NCBI GenBank assembly: GCA_045531905.1
Contig: JAZSEY010000027.1
Span: 1-64,000, forward strand
Origin: RGIG6919 sp045531905
GTDB lineage: Bacteria > Bacillota > Clostridia > Lachnospirales > Lachnospiraceae
Direction of reading: 5' to 3'
DNA length: 64,000 bases
This document shows positions 1 to 10,024 of this stretch, piece after piece; positions within the stretch are counted from its first letter, which is position 1, and each line of letters begins with the position of its first letter. The translations under genes were made by a program, and so were the position numbers. A model generated the notes under the pieces. The model made no database searches, was not told the origin of the DNA, and saw only the letters and a list, made by a program, of their open reading frames with translations.

Positions 1-248
<248 letters not shown>

Positions 249-310
249 AAGAAGACGAATTCTGCATTAGATGTTTCTGTGTGATGTTTTGAAAGTACAC
301 GATAAATTGA

Positions 311-339
311 TTGACAAAATGAGAAAAGCCTTGTAATAT
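311..339 (+). promoter_or_regulatory. Promoter of tRNA-Trp
   Basis: Near-consensus housekeeping promoter: -35 TTGACA (311-316), 17-bp spacer, -10 TAATAT (334-339). Transcription would start near 346, about 25 bases before the tRNA. The tRNA therefore need not rely on read-through from the rRNA operon. Confidence 0.85.
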
Positions 340-371
340 ATCATTGTTACATGGATTTTTTCTATATATAA

Positions 372-442
372 AGGGGATTGGTCAAGTGGTATGATAGGGG
401 TCTCCAAAACCTTTGGTGGGGGTTCGATTCCCTCATCCCCTG
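372..442 (+). tRNA. tRNA-Trp (anticodon CCA)
   Basis: A complete cloverleaf can be drawn. The acceptor stem is AGGGGAT/ATCCCCT with G as discriminator base. The anticodon loop is CTCCAAA, giving anticodon CCA, and the T-arm contains GGTTCGATTCC. The 3' CCA is not encoded (GCT follows). The gene lies between a 23S rRNA gene and a large surface-protein gene. Confidence 0.95.
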
Positions 443-447
443 CTAGA

Positions 448-477
448 AGCATTCAGCGTTTGCTGGGTGCTTTTTTT
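448..477 (+). terminator. Intrinsic terminator of tRNA-Trp
   Basis: Ten-pair stem AGCATTCAGC (448-457) with GCTGGGTGCT (462-471), including two G-T pairs, a GTTT loop and a run of seven T (471-477). Confidence 0.9.
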
Positions 478-669
478 GTTATGTTATTTTCACAATCGAT
501 TTTGGCAATAGTGCTGAAAAATAAAAAGAAATCAGAAAATTATTGTTTAATTTATTTGAATTAGATACAATCAAATTTGGATTATAAGATGAAATATTAG
601 CAGTAAATACAATATTTCGATTATGCGAAGTTGAATATAGACATGGTAAAGAGAGAAAGGAGAAGGTTT

Positions 670-3600
670 ATGAAAAAGCATGGTAAAGGCTTGCTACAAG
701 TTATTATGATGCTGGGGGTTGTAGCGTTTGTTGGAACGACCGGGTATGCGGGTACAAGCATGATGAAACAAGTAGTAGCTGCAGAACCATCAGAGGGGGA
801 AAATGAGTTATCTGATGTTGATTTGTCGAAAGGGGTAGAATACTTATACAATGAGACTGGTGAGTCTCTAATAGGTATTAATTTGAATGGTAATTCTGTT
901 ATTATTCAAAAATCAGCCAATTCAACAGATTCTGTTACTTATAACAACATCTACATTGACAAGGATAGAGATGGTGTTTTAGATGATGATGAAAAGCAAA
1001 TGGTGTCTTTGAATGATACGACGGATATTATTGCTGGACCGACTATTTATGGTGTGTACAAGCAAAGAACGGAAACTCCGATTCGCATTACCATGAACAG
1101 CGGTTTTGTTCCAGTTGTTTACGGTGTGTATCAGGGTGAGATGACAGTTGTAGATGAAAATGCGATTACACTTATGGTAAATGACGGTGAAGTGCCGGGG
1201 GCATGGTACGGTGCATATGAATCTGAACTCCAGGTAACTAATGGTAGTGCAACTGTCTGGGGCATTCATGGTGGTGTTTTTTCAACAAATGGTTGTATCA
1301 CCGGATTACAGGCGTCTAATGCTACAGTTACTAATGCCAGCGCAGTGACTATGGATATCACGGGAGGTAGTTCGTTTGGTACTGTATTTATGTCAAATGC
1401 ATCCAATGTTGTTGTAAATGGTGCTGGCTTTGCTGATTTGAAGATTTCATCAACATATACAGGTTCTATTGGTACTTTGATGGCAGCATATGGCGGTGAG
1501 GTCGTTGTGAAGAATGCAACAGTTGCTGGTATTCAGTATGATATTAAGGGTGGAACCATTGGTAATTTCTTTGCAGTGAATAGTGTTAATTATGAACTTA
1601 CGGGGACATCCGCTGCAGCGATTGATTATGACATGTTAGGTGGTTCGATATCCAGTCTGCAATTAGTATATGCTGGAAGTGTAACTGCTGATGGTACTCA
1701 TGATGTGTTGCTTGATATTGATGTTACTGCCGGAACTTTGGCACAGTTTCGATGTTCATACGGTGCAACTTTGCATGCTGGCTCTAACCAAAAAAATGTG
1801 ATTGATATGGATATCACAGGTTCTGGAAGAATCACAGGTGAATTGGTAGGTATATACGGCGTCAGTAATGTAACGGATGAAAAGCCTGCGATTCAGGCCG
1901 TAGGTAATATAGATATTAATTGTGATTTGGAGACTTTTCCAGAGTCACAAAATAATATTTATAATCTGTATGGTACATATTATTATGTTGAATTAGATGG
2001 TTCTGTGAATGTATATTTGAATAATGTTAGGGGTAATTCATTTTATGGAGCATATTGTTCGTGGGTAAAGGGTAATTTAACCGTGAATAATACAGAAAAT
2101 ACACACTGTAATTATTTGTATGGAATGTATGGTTCCGCAGTAGATGGCGATTTGACAATGAATGCTTACGGAGTGCCTGAAACTAGTAATTCGTATAGTT
2201 ATATTTACGGTTGTTCAAGTGTTTATCCAAATAAGGATTATGTAGTAGGCGGCGATTTTAACTTCAAATATAAGGGTGGTTTGGTTAATTATGTTTATGC
2301 TGCATATTGTTATGGTTCATCAGGTGTCTATTACAAGATTAAAGGCAATGTCAATGCAACTATAGAAGCAGGGACTATAACAGGTTATGCATATGGTATT
2401 CAGTATGCTAATGCATTGAAGGATTATACATTTACAATTGAGAATAAATGTTGTGTGCAAAATGGTATTTATGTTTCAGAAAACTCAATTGTTGAAGGCA
2501 ATGCCAATATAAGCATAAAAAATAATAATACCTCTAATAAGATGGTATATTGTTACGGTTTGTACAGTACAAGTGTTTATGGTAATGTGGATTATTTAAT
2601 AGATGGCGGATATTATTATCAATTCTATGGTGTGTACTCTTGGTCAAGCAACGGAAACGTTGTGAAGGGTGATTTGACCATGAATTTCAAGAATATTAAT
2701 CCGGATTATGAAAATTTATCTAGTGGAAATTATAGTTATGGTTCATGTGGTGTTACAGTACTTGGAACTACCAAAATAACTATGAGCGACATCAATTGTT
2801 ATACGGTGTACGGATTAAGTGGTGGTACTTATGCCGGTGACGTTACGGTGGATATGGATGATATTAAGGCATACTATAATATTTATGGAATGAGTACAGG
2901 TCCAGTTGGTGGAAATGTAGAAGTTACTATGGATGACTCCAGTGCACGATATGTATATGGTGTGCAATCAGAAAGTGGTGAATGGACAGGAACTGTCAGC
3001 AGTGTACTTACGAATGTTGCGTCTACTGATAGCTTATATGGAATTAATGTCAATAATGCAAAATATAGTAATGATGCTACTGTGAAATTAGTTAACTGCA
3101 GTGGTAAGTATAGCTACGGTGTGAATGGAATTATTTCGGATGCCAATGTAGATGTAGTGCTTTCAGGTGGTACATATGGTACTGGTTCTTATGGAAGTAC
3201 TTATGGTGCAAATTATACGAGTGCAAAGGGCAATACAAAGGTAACCATTGATGGTGCTATCATTGCAAGCAGTTTGTATCCATATTGGTATCGCACGAAT
3301 GACATAGAACATGGGGATGTAGATATAGATATTACAGGATTGACATTATCGGAATCCTCATCAGGAGGTAGTTTGTATTTATCAAACTATTTGACTGATA
3401 ATCAGACTTTGACAATGGATATTGACGATTCGAGTGTGATTCCGGAGAGTACATATATTTATCCAAGTTATACAAATACAGGAACTGCCACAGCGACATA
3501 TAAGGGTGCTATATACTATGGTGGTATGCATCAATTTGATCAGAATGTGGAGGTAGATACTGCATATTTCACGTCAGGATATTACTATATACCAGAAGGT

Positions 3601-6600
3601 GTTACCTTTAAAGCGGACGAACTATATTATAATGGTGGAAGCTTATTGTTAGAGGGAACCTTGGATGCTCCTTTTGCAGGAACTGTGTCTGATGAGGGTA
3701 AGTATGCCAATTCAGTGGTCTACATGAATGGTGGTTCTATGACTCAAAGTCTCGAAACCATTGGTACGGTATATTATCCAGTTACATTAAATGCAAGCGA
3801 AAAGGGCGGTACAGTAAGTTTGACCAGTGCATTGGGTAAGCATTATTATGGTGGAGAACAGCTGTTTTCCTATGTGGGCGCTACTGCGAAATTGACCATT
3901 ACCATTGATGAAGGGTACAGCTTGACGCAGGCAACTGCTACTTTTGAGGATGCTGCTGCAGAGAATATGGCAGTGAGCGGTTCTGTATATAGTTTTGTTA
4001 TGGCGGCAAAGCCATGTACGGTTGATGTGGTAATTACTGGAAATCCTATCGTGCTTGGTAAGACGGTAGCAGATCCGGTAGCAAAACTAAATACAACCTA
4101 TACGGCAGAAGAACCAGTGTATGATTTAACAACAGTATCTATTAGTAATGATGCATTGGATGGAGAAGTTACATTTGAAGTAGATAGTACAAATGGTTTA
4201 CCGGAAGGCTTAGTTTTAGAGGATAATAAGATTCTTGGTACACCAACAGTTGCCTATGAATCAGGAAAACGCACTATAATCCATGTAACAGGTAAAAATG
4301 GATATGTAGTTGATATGGTTTTAAATATTGTTGTAACGGAAGGTGACAGTAAACAAGAAAATCAAGAAGGACGTATCATTGTTGATGATGAAAATAAGAT
4401 GATATATTTGTCTGGCAATTCTGTTGTAGTTGAAACACAGGAGAATCAGACTGCAATTTATTTGGATGACGATAGAAATGGAACGGCAGATTATGCAACG
4501 CCGGCTTATATTGGAGATTTGACCAGTTATACACTGTATGGTGTTCGTAACGCTGATGTACGTGAAAAAGTACGAATTACCATGAATGGTGGAACCGTTG
4601 GTACGATTTATGGTGTTTATAATGGTAAAATTTTGAAGGATGGAGCTGGCTTGGAAGTATATATCAATGCTGGTAGTGTTGGTAAATTCTATGGATTATA
4701 TGATGCCAGTGTGTTAGATACCATGAAGTTTGTAGTGGGAACAGATGCTACGCTTACTGCAAGTAATTTCCTTGCAACATCAGGTTCCTGCTCTTATGAG
4801 GGTTATTATTATAATAATCGGGGAACAGCAAACTTTAATGGTACCTATACATTGGATGAGAGCATCGATACGACGCAAGTAAATGTTTCTGGTGAACTTA
4901 CCATTCCGAAAGGTTTCATTGTGAATGCGACCAAGATGACCAAAAATTATGGATGCAAGATATATTTGAAGGGTTCATTGAATGTCACTACGATGTCAGG
5001 TTCAGGTTATATTTTCATGATGGGTGGTACTGTTCCTGAGAATAATTGGTCCTATGTGTACTATCCTGTGACTTTGACAACCAGTATGGCGAAAACGACA
5101 CTGAGTGTCAGTTCATATATACAGAGTATAGTGGAAAATGAAGTGACAACCTATTATCTGCCTGCCAATTATTCGGTTCCGGTAACGATGACTGCTGTGG
5201 AAGGCTATGATTATTATTACAGCGTGGATGGTTCAGAGTTAACTAATGCTAGTTCGAATAGTTTTCAGTTTACGATGCCTGCAAAATCTATCAATATCCA
5301 TGGAGAATATGTGGCAAAGCAGATATCTGTGGAGAAACATTTTGCAGAGCCAACTGCAGTGTTGAACAAAAAGTATACTACAGCATCACCACTGTATGAT
5401 TTGACGGCGCTTGAAGTTCTTAATGATACTGATGTAAGTCATGGAACTGCAATGACCTACGCAGTAAAATCTGGAAGTGCACTTCCGAATGGACTGAACT
5501 TACAGGATGGTAAGGTTATTGGAACGCCAACTGTTAAAAATGAAGCTGGTGCAACCGTATCCTTTGTGGTAACGGGAAGAAATGGAACTAGTGTTATAGT
5601 AGATGTTGTCATCGCTGTAGTGGATGAGGGTTATGTTCCAGTTGATATTAATAAAGATATAACAGCATATACTTCTTCTATTTATTTGAAGGGACATTCT
5701 ATTGTAATCGTGCAAGACCCGGCTGACAGTGCAAAATCCATCATCTATCCGGATTATAATCATGATGGTTTGGCTGATAATAACATTCCTTTGGTGATTA
5801 ATGGGTATAGAAGTTATGATTTGTCTGGCTCGACAATTTATGGATACAACGATAACCAGGTAGCATATGATGGCGACATCAGTATCTCTTTGCAGGGTGG
5901 AAATGTTTTTAGAATCTATGGTGTATATGGAAGTAGTTCTGTCAATAAGACAGTGGTGAACGGTGATGTAAACATTAATATCAGTGGTGGTAAGATTTCA
6001 TCTTATTCCGGTTATGTATATGGTTTATATAATGCCAAGGTTGAGAATTATAATTTCAGTATGACCGATGGACATTTTACCTATGCAGATTTCTATGGAG
6101 CATATCAGTCAGAAATTAGTGGCAATTACACTATGATGTGCGGAAATAAGGTTAAATTTAACGGTACTAGCAGTAGCAGCAAAAAGGTTTACTTCTATAC
6201 CTTGTATAATTCAACGGTTGGTGGTAATGCTGATTACACAATTGGTGCCTTGAATAGCAACTATGGTTTTATAAGCAGTTACACATACTTCTATGGAATG
6301 TATAACGCTTCAAAGGTATTGGGTAATTTAAATCTTACCATTGATGGATACTGGTATCCAAGAGGTGACAACTATCTTGCGAATGGTGGAACCATTGAAA
6401 AGGATATGAATGTGAGATGGAAGTCTGGTTCTTATGCAGTGGGCTCTACATTTTTAGCATATTCCACTACAATCAAGGGAGATTGTAATTTAGAGGTTGA
6501 TGAGGGAGCAACTGTTTCAGGTAGCAACTTGTATGCATTGTACGGAAGTACTGCCGATAATCTGTATATCAATGTGCCAGATTCGGTAAATGGTACAGTT

Positions 6601-9600
6601 TCGGTGTCTCCAATGTATAGTGGTGCATCGGTAAATGGTTCCGCATATATGTACAATAAAGGTGCGGTACATTTAGGAGGAACCTACGAAATAAATGAAG
6701 ATTTTGTTGCAACGTCTTTGTCTTTATTGGATGGAGCAAAAGTAACAGTTGCAGAAAATGCAGTTGTCAATGTTGGTGCACTTTCAGTTGGTGCTAACGT
6801 AACACTGAATAATTATGGTACCTTGAATCATACTGGTCAGATGTCAATAGGTTCAGGTGCATGGTTTGTGAATCGTGAAAATGCAACCTATTCAGGTACG
6901 GGCCGATTAAATAATTCAGGAACCATTGTAAACTTTGGTGATTTTACCAATACAGCAAAGACGTCTTCTTATTACAAGTATTTTGGTAATTTATATACTA
7001 CAAAACAATTGCAGTTATACAGTGCAGTATCTAGTTATGCAAATTATGCAAATATCTATTATGCTGTGGATGTGCAGTATCCAAGTCATTTGGTTGAATC
7101 TGTAACTGTGAGTGGAGACTATGTGGTTTCGTCAGGCTTAGAAGGAGACACCAATCAATATGTTTTAGAAAAACAGAGTTTCACAGTGACACCAGGAACC
7201 ACAAAATCTGATGCATTTACCTTGGCATCTGTGACATATGGTTCTGCACAGAATTCTGCAGTGGAGCAGTCAGATGGCACATGGACAGGTACAGGTACTT
7301 TAGAGCCACTTGTAATTTCATTGAATTATGAAGCAGTTGAGGAAGTAGAGAAGATTGAATTAGAAACGACAGCCGCTACAATTGAGAACACAGAAGAGAA
7401 TAAACCGTTGGTGGTAGGTAATTCATTTAGTTACTCAAAACCACTTTACGATTTGACGGCGATTAAGATTTTAAATGACATTGAAGGCACAGGTGAAGTT
7501 GTTTACTCTGTGGATAGTTCATCTGCATTGCCAAAGGGCTTGTATTTGCGTTATGGCAGATTATATGGAACCATTACCTTGGCATCAGCGCAGCCACAGG
7601 AAATTAAGTTTGTGGTAAAAGGAAAGAATCAAACATCTGCCTTCTTTACTTTGACATTAGGAGCTATAGTGAAGAATGTTCCAGTTTGGAATATTCCAAC
7701 CGGTTTGCAGACTACAATTGGAAAGACCTTAGCTGATGTGTACGTTCCATATTCATCTTATGGTAGTTATAGTTGGGTAGATGGTACACAGTCTGTAGGA
7801 AATGAAGTCACTACTTTGAACGATATTGCTATGAAGTTTACTCCAAATGATACTACAAATTATGATTGGGAAACGGCAGCAACCAATGCTGGAGCAACGT
7901 ACAGTAATGGAGTAATTAGTTTTACTGTATCAGTAAAGGTATGTGCAGGTATTCCAACATATGTAGTGCCGGAAGCGGTAAAAGCTACATACGGTCAAAC
8001 CTTAGGAGATTTGGTGATTCCGTCGGGTGATAATGATGGTACATTCACCTGGGAGAAAGCACTAACCACTTCTGTAGGTGCTGTGGGAGAGAAACATTTT
8101 TATGCAACCTATACGCCAAATAATACAGAAAATTATACCGTAGTCAGAAATATCAGAATTAAGGTAGTTGTTCAAAAAGCAATTCCTACTTATGAAAAGT
8201 TAGAAAGTGTATCACAGGACTGTGGATTTACATTAGGTGATATTGTTCTTCCAGAAGTTGAAGGGGGTACATATCAATGGATTACCACAAGTAGTACGAT
8301 TCCGATTGATGGTACGCAATATCAGGTTGGATTTAAACCGACGGATATGAGCAACTATGACTGGACAGCTTTGGATGATTGGAATAATGCATGGAATTGT
8401 GTAGTATTTCCAGTTACTGTAAATTTAAATCATACTTATGCGTCAACATGGGCATATGATGCAGAATATCATTGGCATCCATGTTTGGATAGTGACTGCC
8501 AGGGCGTTCAGAACAAAGACGCACATCAATGGGATTCAGGAACCGTAATCACAGAAGCTACAGAAGAATCTGATGGTGAGATAGAATACAAATGTATGTG
8601 TGGTGCAGTAAAGACAGTTGTGATTCCTGCTGTTGTACATACACATGTTTATGGCTCATGGTTGCAGGATGAAAACAGTCACTGGCAGGAATGTGCTTGT
8701 GGTGAAGAAATCAATGCAGCGCTTCATGCTTATGATGCAGGAGTGGTCGTTCAAGCCGCAACTACAACGGAAGAAGGTATTATGAAGTACACTTGTACCG
8801 TCTGTGGATATACAATGCAAGAAGATATACCTATGCTTGAAGAAGAGGATGAGGAAGAAGTAGACGAAGAGGAAGATTTAGAAGTTGGCACTCCAATCGA
8901 AGATATTACCGGAGATTATGAGGTTGCAGATGAAGATGCCATTGACTATTTTGATGGCGATGAAGATTTGGCAGATGAGGAAGATGAAGAAGAGGAATCT
9001 GATGATATGCCATCTGTTGTGTATAATGGTCCTTCAGATCCGGATGCTACGATTGTGATTGTACCGGATACTATTACGGTAGGCGAGGTAACCTATAAGG
9101 TAACTGTGATTGATGATGAAGCATTTAAGAACAATAAGAAACTTACAAAGGTAACCATCGGTAATAACATCAAAAAGATTGGTGCCAGTGCGTTTGAGAA
9201 TTGTACGAAGTTAAAGACGATTTCTTTTAAAAAGCCTTCTAAACTTGTAACAATAGGAGAAAAAGCATTTTATAAATGTACGTCATTAACCTCTGTTACG
9301 ATTCCAGAATCTGTTAAGAAACTGGGAGACAGTGCATTCGATGGATGTAAGAAGTTGAAGACAGTGACCTTTGCCAAGAAATCCAAGTTAAAGAAGATTG
9401 GCAAAAAGACCTTTAATAACTGTGTTGTTTTGAAAAAAATTTCTATTCCTGAAAACACAATCAGCATTGGAGATAGTGCCTTTGCAGGATGTAAAAAAAT
9501 CACAACGGTTACTTTAACGAAGAAAGCGGAATTAACGGCAATTGGTAATAAAGCATTTAGTAAGTGTGTAGCACTTAAGAAGATGACAATTACCGATAAG

Positions 9601-9900
9601 GTCACGACAATTGGTGCGAATGCATTTGAGGGTTGTACTGCCATGACTACGCTGACAATTGGAAAAGTGGTTAAGAACATCGGTGCAAAAGCTTTCTATA
9701 ATTGTAAGAAATTGAAGACGATTACAATTACCTCTACAAAGTTAACCGCTAAAACTGTTGGAAAGCAGGCCTTTACCAAGGCTGGTAGCAGTTACTACAG
9801 CAAGATGGTAGTCAAGGTGCCTAAGAAGCAATTTAAAACATACAAGAGTATTTTGATAAAGGCGGGACTGAGTAAGAAAGCAAAGTTAATTAAAAAGTAA
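670..9900 (+). CDS. Giant secreted modular surface protein with YGVY repeats, Ig-like domains and C-terminal BspA-type leucine-rich repeats
   Basis: Predicted extracellular protein of 3076 residues. The ATG at 670 is chosen because AAAGGAG (656-662) lies 7 bases upstream; an upstream in-frame ATG at 631 lacks this. Residues 1 to about 38 form a signal peptide (basic start, hydrophobic core, VVAA). Three related units follow (DNA about 850-4350, 4370-5630, 5640-7660). Each starts with a G-[NH]-S-[IV]-[VI] strand and a D-x-[DN]-x-[DN]-G Ca-type loop, continues with short beta repeats built on YG[VA]Y, and ends with a putative-Ig domain (YDLT...LPxGL). Then come three MBG-like domains (about 7680-8430), a His/Cys-rich stretch with CxxC pairs (8430-8830), a very acidic linker (8834-9005) and LRR_5/BspA repeats (9010-9890). 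No LPxTG motif or C-terminal membrane anchor is visible. The function is unknown; adhesion or matrix roles are known for BspA-type proteins. Confidence 0.85.
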   Translation: MKKHGKGLLQVIMMLGVVAFVGTTGYAGTSMMKQVVAAEPSEGENELSDVDLSKGVEYLYNETGESLIGINLNGNSVIIQKSANSTDSVTYNNIYIDKDRDGVLDDDEKQMVSLNDTTDIIAGPTIYGVYKQRTETPIRITMNSGFVPVVYGVYQGEMTVVDENAITLMVNDGEVPGAWYGAYESELQVTNGSATVWGIHGGVFSTNGCITGLQASNATVTNASAVTMDITGGSSFGTVFMSNASNVVVNGAGFADLKISSTYTGSIGTLMAAYGGEVVVKNATVAGIQYDIKGGTIGNFFAVNSVNYELTGTSAAAIDYDMLGGSISSLQLVYAGSVTADGTHDVLLDIDVTAGTLAQFRCSYGATLHAGSNQKNVIDMDITGSGRITGELVGIYGVSNVTDEKPAIQAVGNIDINCDLETFPESQNNIYNLYGTYYYVELDGSVNVYLNNVRGNSFYGAYCSWVKGNLTVNNTENTHCNYLYGMYGSAVDGDLTMNAYGVPETSNSYSYIYGCSSVYPNKDYVVGGDFNFKYKGGLVNYVYAAYCYGSSGVYYKIKGNVNATIEAGTITGYAYGIQYANALKDYTFTIENKCCVQNGIYVSENSIVEGNANISIKNNNTSNKMVYCYGLYSTSVYGNVDYLIDGGYYYQFYGVYSWSSNGNVVKGDLTMNFKNINPDYENLSSGNYSYGSCGVTVLGTTKITMSDINCYTVYGLSGGTYAGDVTVDMDDIKAYYNIYGMSTGPVGGNVEVTMDDSSARYVYGVQSESGEWTGTVSSVLTNVASTDSLYGINVNNAKYSNDATVKLVNCSGKYSYGVNGIISDANVDVVLSGGTYGTGSYGSTYGANYTSAKGNTKVTIDGAIIASSLYPYWYRTNDIEHGDVDIDITGLTLSESSSGGSLYLSNYLTDNQTLTMDIDDSSVIPESTYIYPSYTNTGTATATYKGAIYYGGMHQFDQNVEVDTAYFTSGYYYIPEGVTFKADELYYNGGSLLLEGTLDAPFAGTVSDEGKYANSVVYMNGGSMTQSLETIGTVYYPVTLNASEKGGTVSLTSALGKHYYGGEQLFSYVGATAKLTITIDEGYSLTQATATFEDAAAENMAVSGSVYSFVMAAKPCTVDVVITGNPIVLGKTVADPVAKLNTTYTAEEPVYDLTTVSISNDALDGEVTFEVDSTNGLPEGLVLEDNKILGTPTVAYESGKRTIIHVTGKNGYVVDMVLNIVVTEGDSKQENQEGRIIVDDENKMIYLSGNSVVVETQENQTAIYLDDDRNGTADYATPAYIGDLTSYTLYGVRNADVREKVRITMNGGTVGTIYGVYNGKILKDGAGLEVYINAGSVGKFYGLYDASVLDTMKFVVGTDATLTASNFLATSGSCSYEGYYYNNRGTANFNGTYTLDESIDTTQVNVSGELTIPKGFIVNATKMTKNYGCKIYLKGSLNVTTMSGSGYIFMMGGTVPENNWSYVYYPVTLTTSMAKTTLSVSSYIQSIVENEVTTYYLPANYSVPVTMTAVEGYDYYYSVDGSELTNASSNSFQFTMPAKSINIHGEYVAKQISVEKHFAEPTAVLNKKYTTASPLYDLTALEVLNDTDVSHGTAMTYAVKSGSALPNGLNLQDGKVIGTPTVKNEAGATVSFVVTGRNGTSVIVDVVIAVVDEGYVPVDINKDITAYTSSIYLKGHSIVIVQDPADSAKSIIYPDYNHDGLADNNIPLVINGYRSYDLSGSTIYGYNDNQVAYDGDISISLQGGNVFRIYGVYGSSSVNKTVVNGDVNINISGGKISSYSGYVYGLYNAKVENYNFSMTDGHFTYADFYGAYQSEISGNYTMMCGNKVKFNGTSSSSKKVYFYTLYNSTVGGNADYTIGALNSNYGFISSYTYFYGMYNASKVLGNLNLTIDGYWYPRGDNYLANGGTIEKDMNVRWKSGSYAVGSTFLAYSTTIKGDCNLEVDEGATVSGSNLYALYGSTADNLYINVPDSVNGTVSVSPMYSGASVNGSAYMYNKGAVHLGGTYEINEDFVATSLSLLDGAKVTVAENAVVNVGALSVGANVTLNNYGTLNHTGQMSIGSGAWFVNRENATYSGTGRLNNSGTIVNFGDFTNTAKTSSYYKYFGNLYTTKQLQLYSAVSSYANYANIYYAVDVQYPSHLVESVTVSGDYVVSSGLEGDTNQYVLEKQSFTVTPGTTKSDAFTLASVTYGSAQNSAVEQSDGTWTGTGTLEPLVISLNYEAVEEVEKIELETTAATIENTEENKPLVVGNSFSYSKPLYDLTAIKILNDIEGTGEVVYSVDSSSALPKGLYLRYGRLYGTITLASAQPQEIKFVVKGKNQTSAFFTLTLGAIVKNVPVWNIPTGLQTTIGKTLADVYVPYSSYGSYSWVDGTQSVGNEVTTLNDIAMKFTPNDTTNYDWETAATNAGATYSNGVISFTVSVKVCAGIPTYVVPEAVKATYGQTLGDLVIPSGDNDGTFTWEKALTTSVGAVGEKHFYATYTPNNTENYTVVRNIRIKVVVQKAIPTYEKLESVSQDCGFTLGDIVLPEVEGGTYQWITTSSTIPIDGTQYQVGFKPTDMSNYDWTALDDWNNAWNCVVFPVTVNLNHTYASTWAYDAEYHWHPCLDSDCQGVQNKDAHQWDSGTVITEATEESDGEIEYKCMCGAVKTVVIPAVVHTHVYGSWLQDENSHWQECACGEEINAALHAYDAGVVVQAATTTEEGIMKYTCTVCGYTMQEDIPMLEEEDEEEVDEEEDLEVGTPIEDITGDYEVADEDAIDYFDGDEDLADEEDEEEESDDMPSVVYNGPSDPDATIVIVPDTITVGEVTYKVTVIDDEAFKNNKKLTKVTIGNNIKKIGASAFENCTKLKTISFKKPSKLVTIGEKAFYKCTSLTSVTIPESVKKLGDSAFDGCKKLKTVTFAKKSKLKKIGKKTFNNCVVLKKISIPENTISIGDSAFAGCKKITTVTLTKKAELTAIGNKAFSKCVALKKMTITDKVTTIGANAFEGCTAMTTLTIGKVVKNIGAKAFYNCKKLKTITITSTKLTAKTVGKQAFTKAGSSYYSKMVVKVPKKQFKTYKSILIKAGLSKKAKLIKK

Positions 9901-9914
9901 ATGGATCACTTTTT

Positions 9915-9950
9915 AGACCTACAATTCTGTTGAATTGTAGGTCTTTTCTT
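9915..9950 (+). terminator. Intrinsic terminator after the giant surface protein
   Basis: Perfect 13-bp stem AGACCTACAATTC (9915-9927) with GAATTGTAGGTCT (9932-9944), TGTT loop, then TTTTCTTG. It separates the surface-protein gene from the EAL genes. Confidence 0.9.
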
Positions 9951-10024
9951 GCTTGTTTTTTCTATAGTTCTGTAATAAAATAAATAATGTATGAATTATT
10001 ATGCTAATGGAGATAGAGATACGG

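Noticed and set aside
556..588. Promoter of the giant gene (TTGAAT with a TATAA-like box)
   Set aside because: The spacer is 19-21 bp and both hexamers are weak; the true start cannot be chosen from sequence.
2000..3300. Repeated short DNA segments that look array-like
   Set aside because: They encode the YG[VA]Y protein repeats, vary in length and sequence, and have no constant repeat/spacer pattern, so this is not a CRISPR array.
979..9680. Open frames on the minus strand within the giant surface-protein gene (for example 979-1269, 5500-5763, 9270-9680)
   Set aside because: They are shadows of repetitive coding sequence; no ribosome sites, no recognisable domains, and the plus frame is clearly coding throughout.
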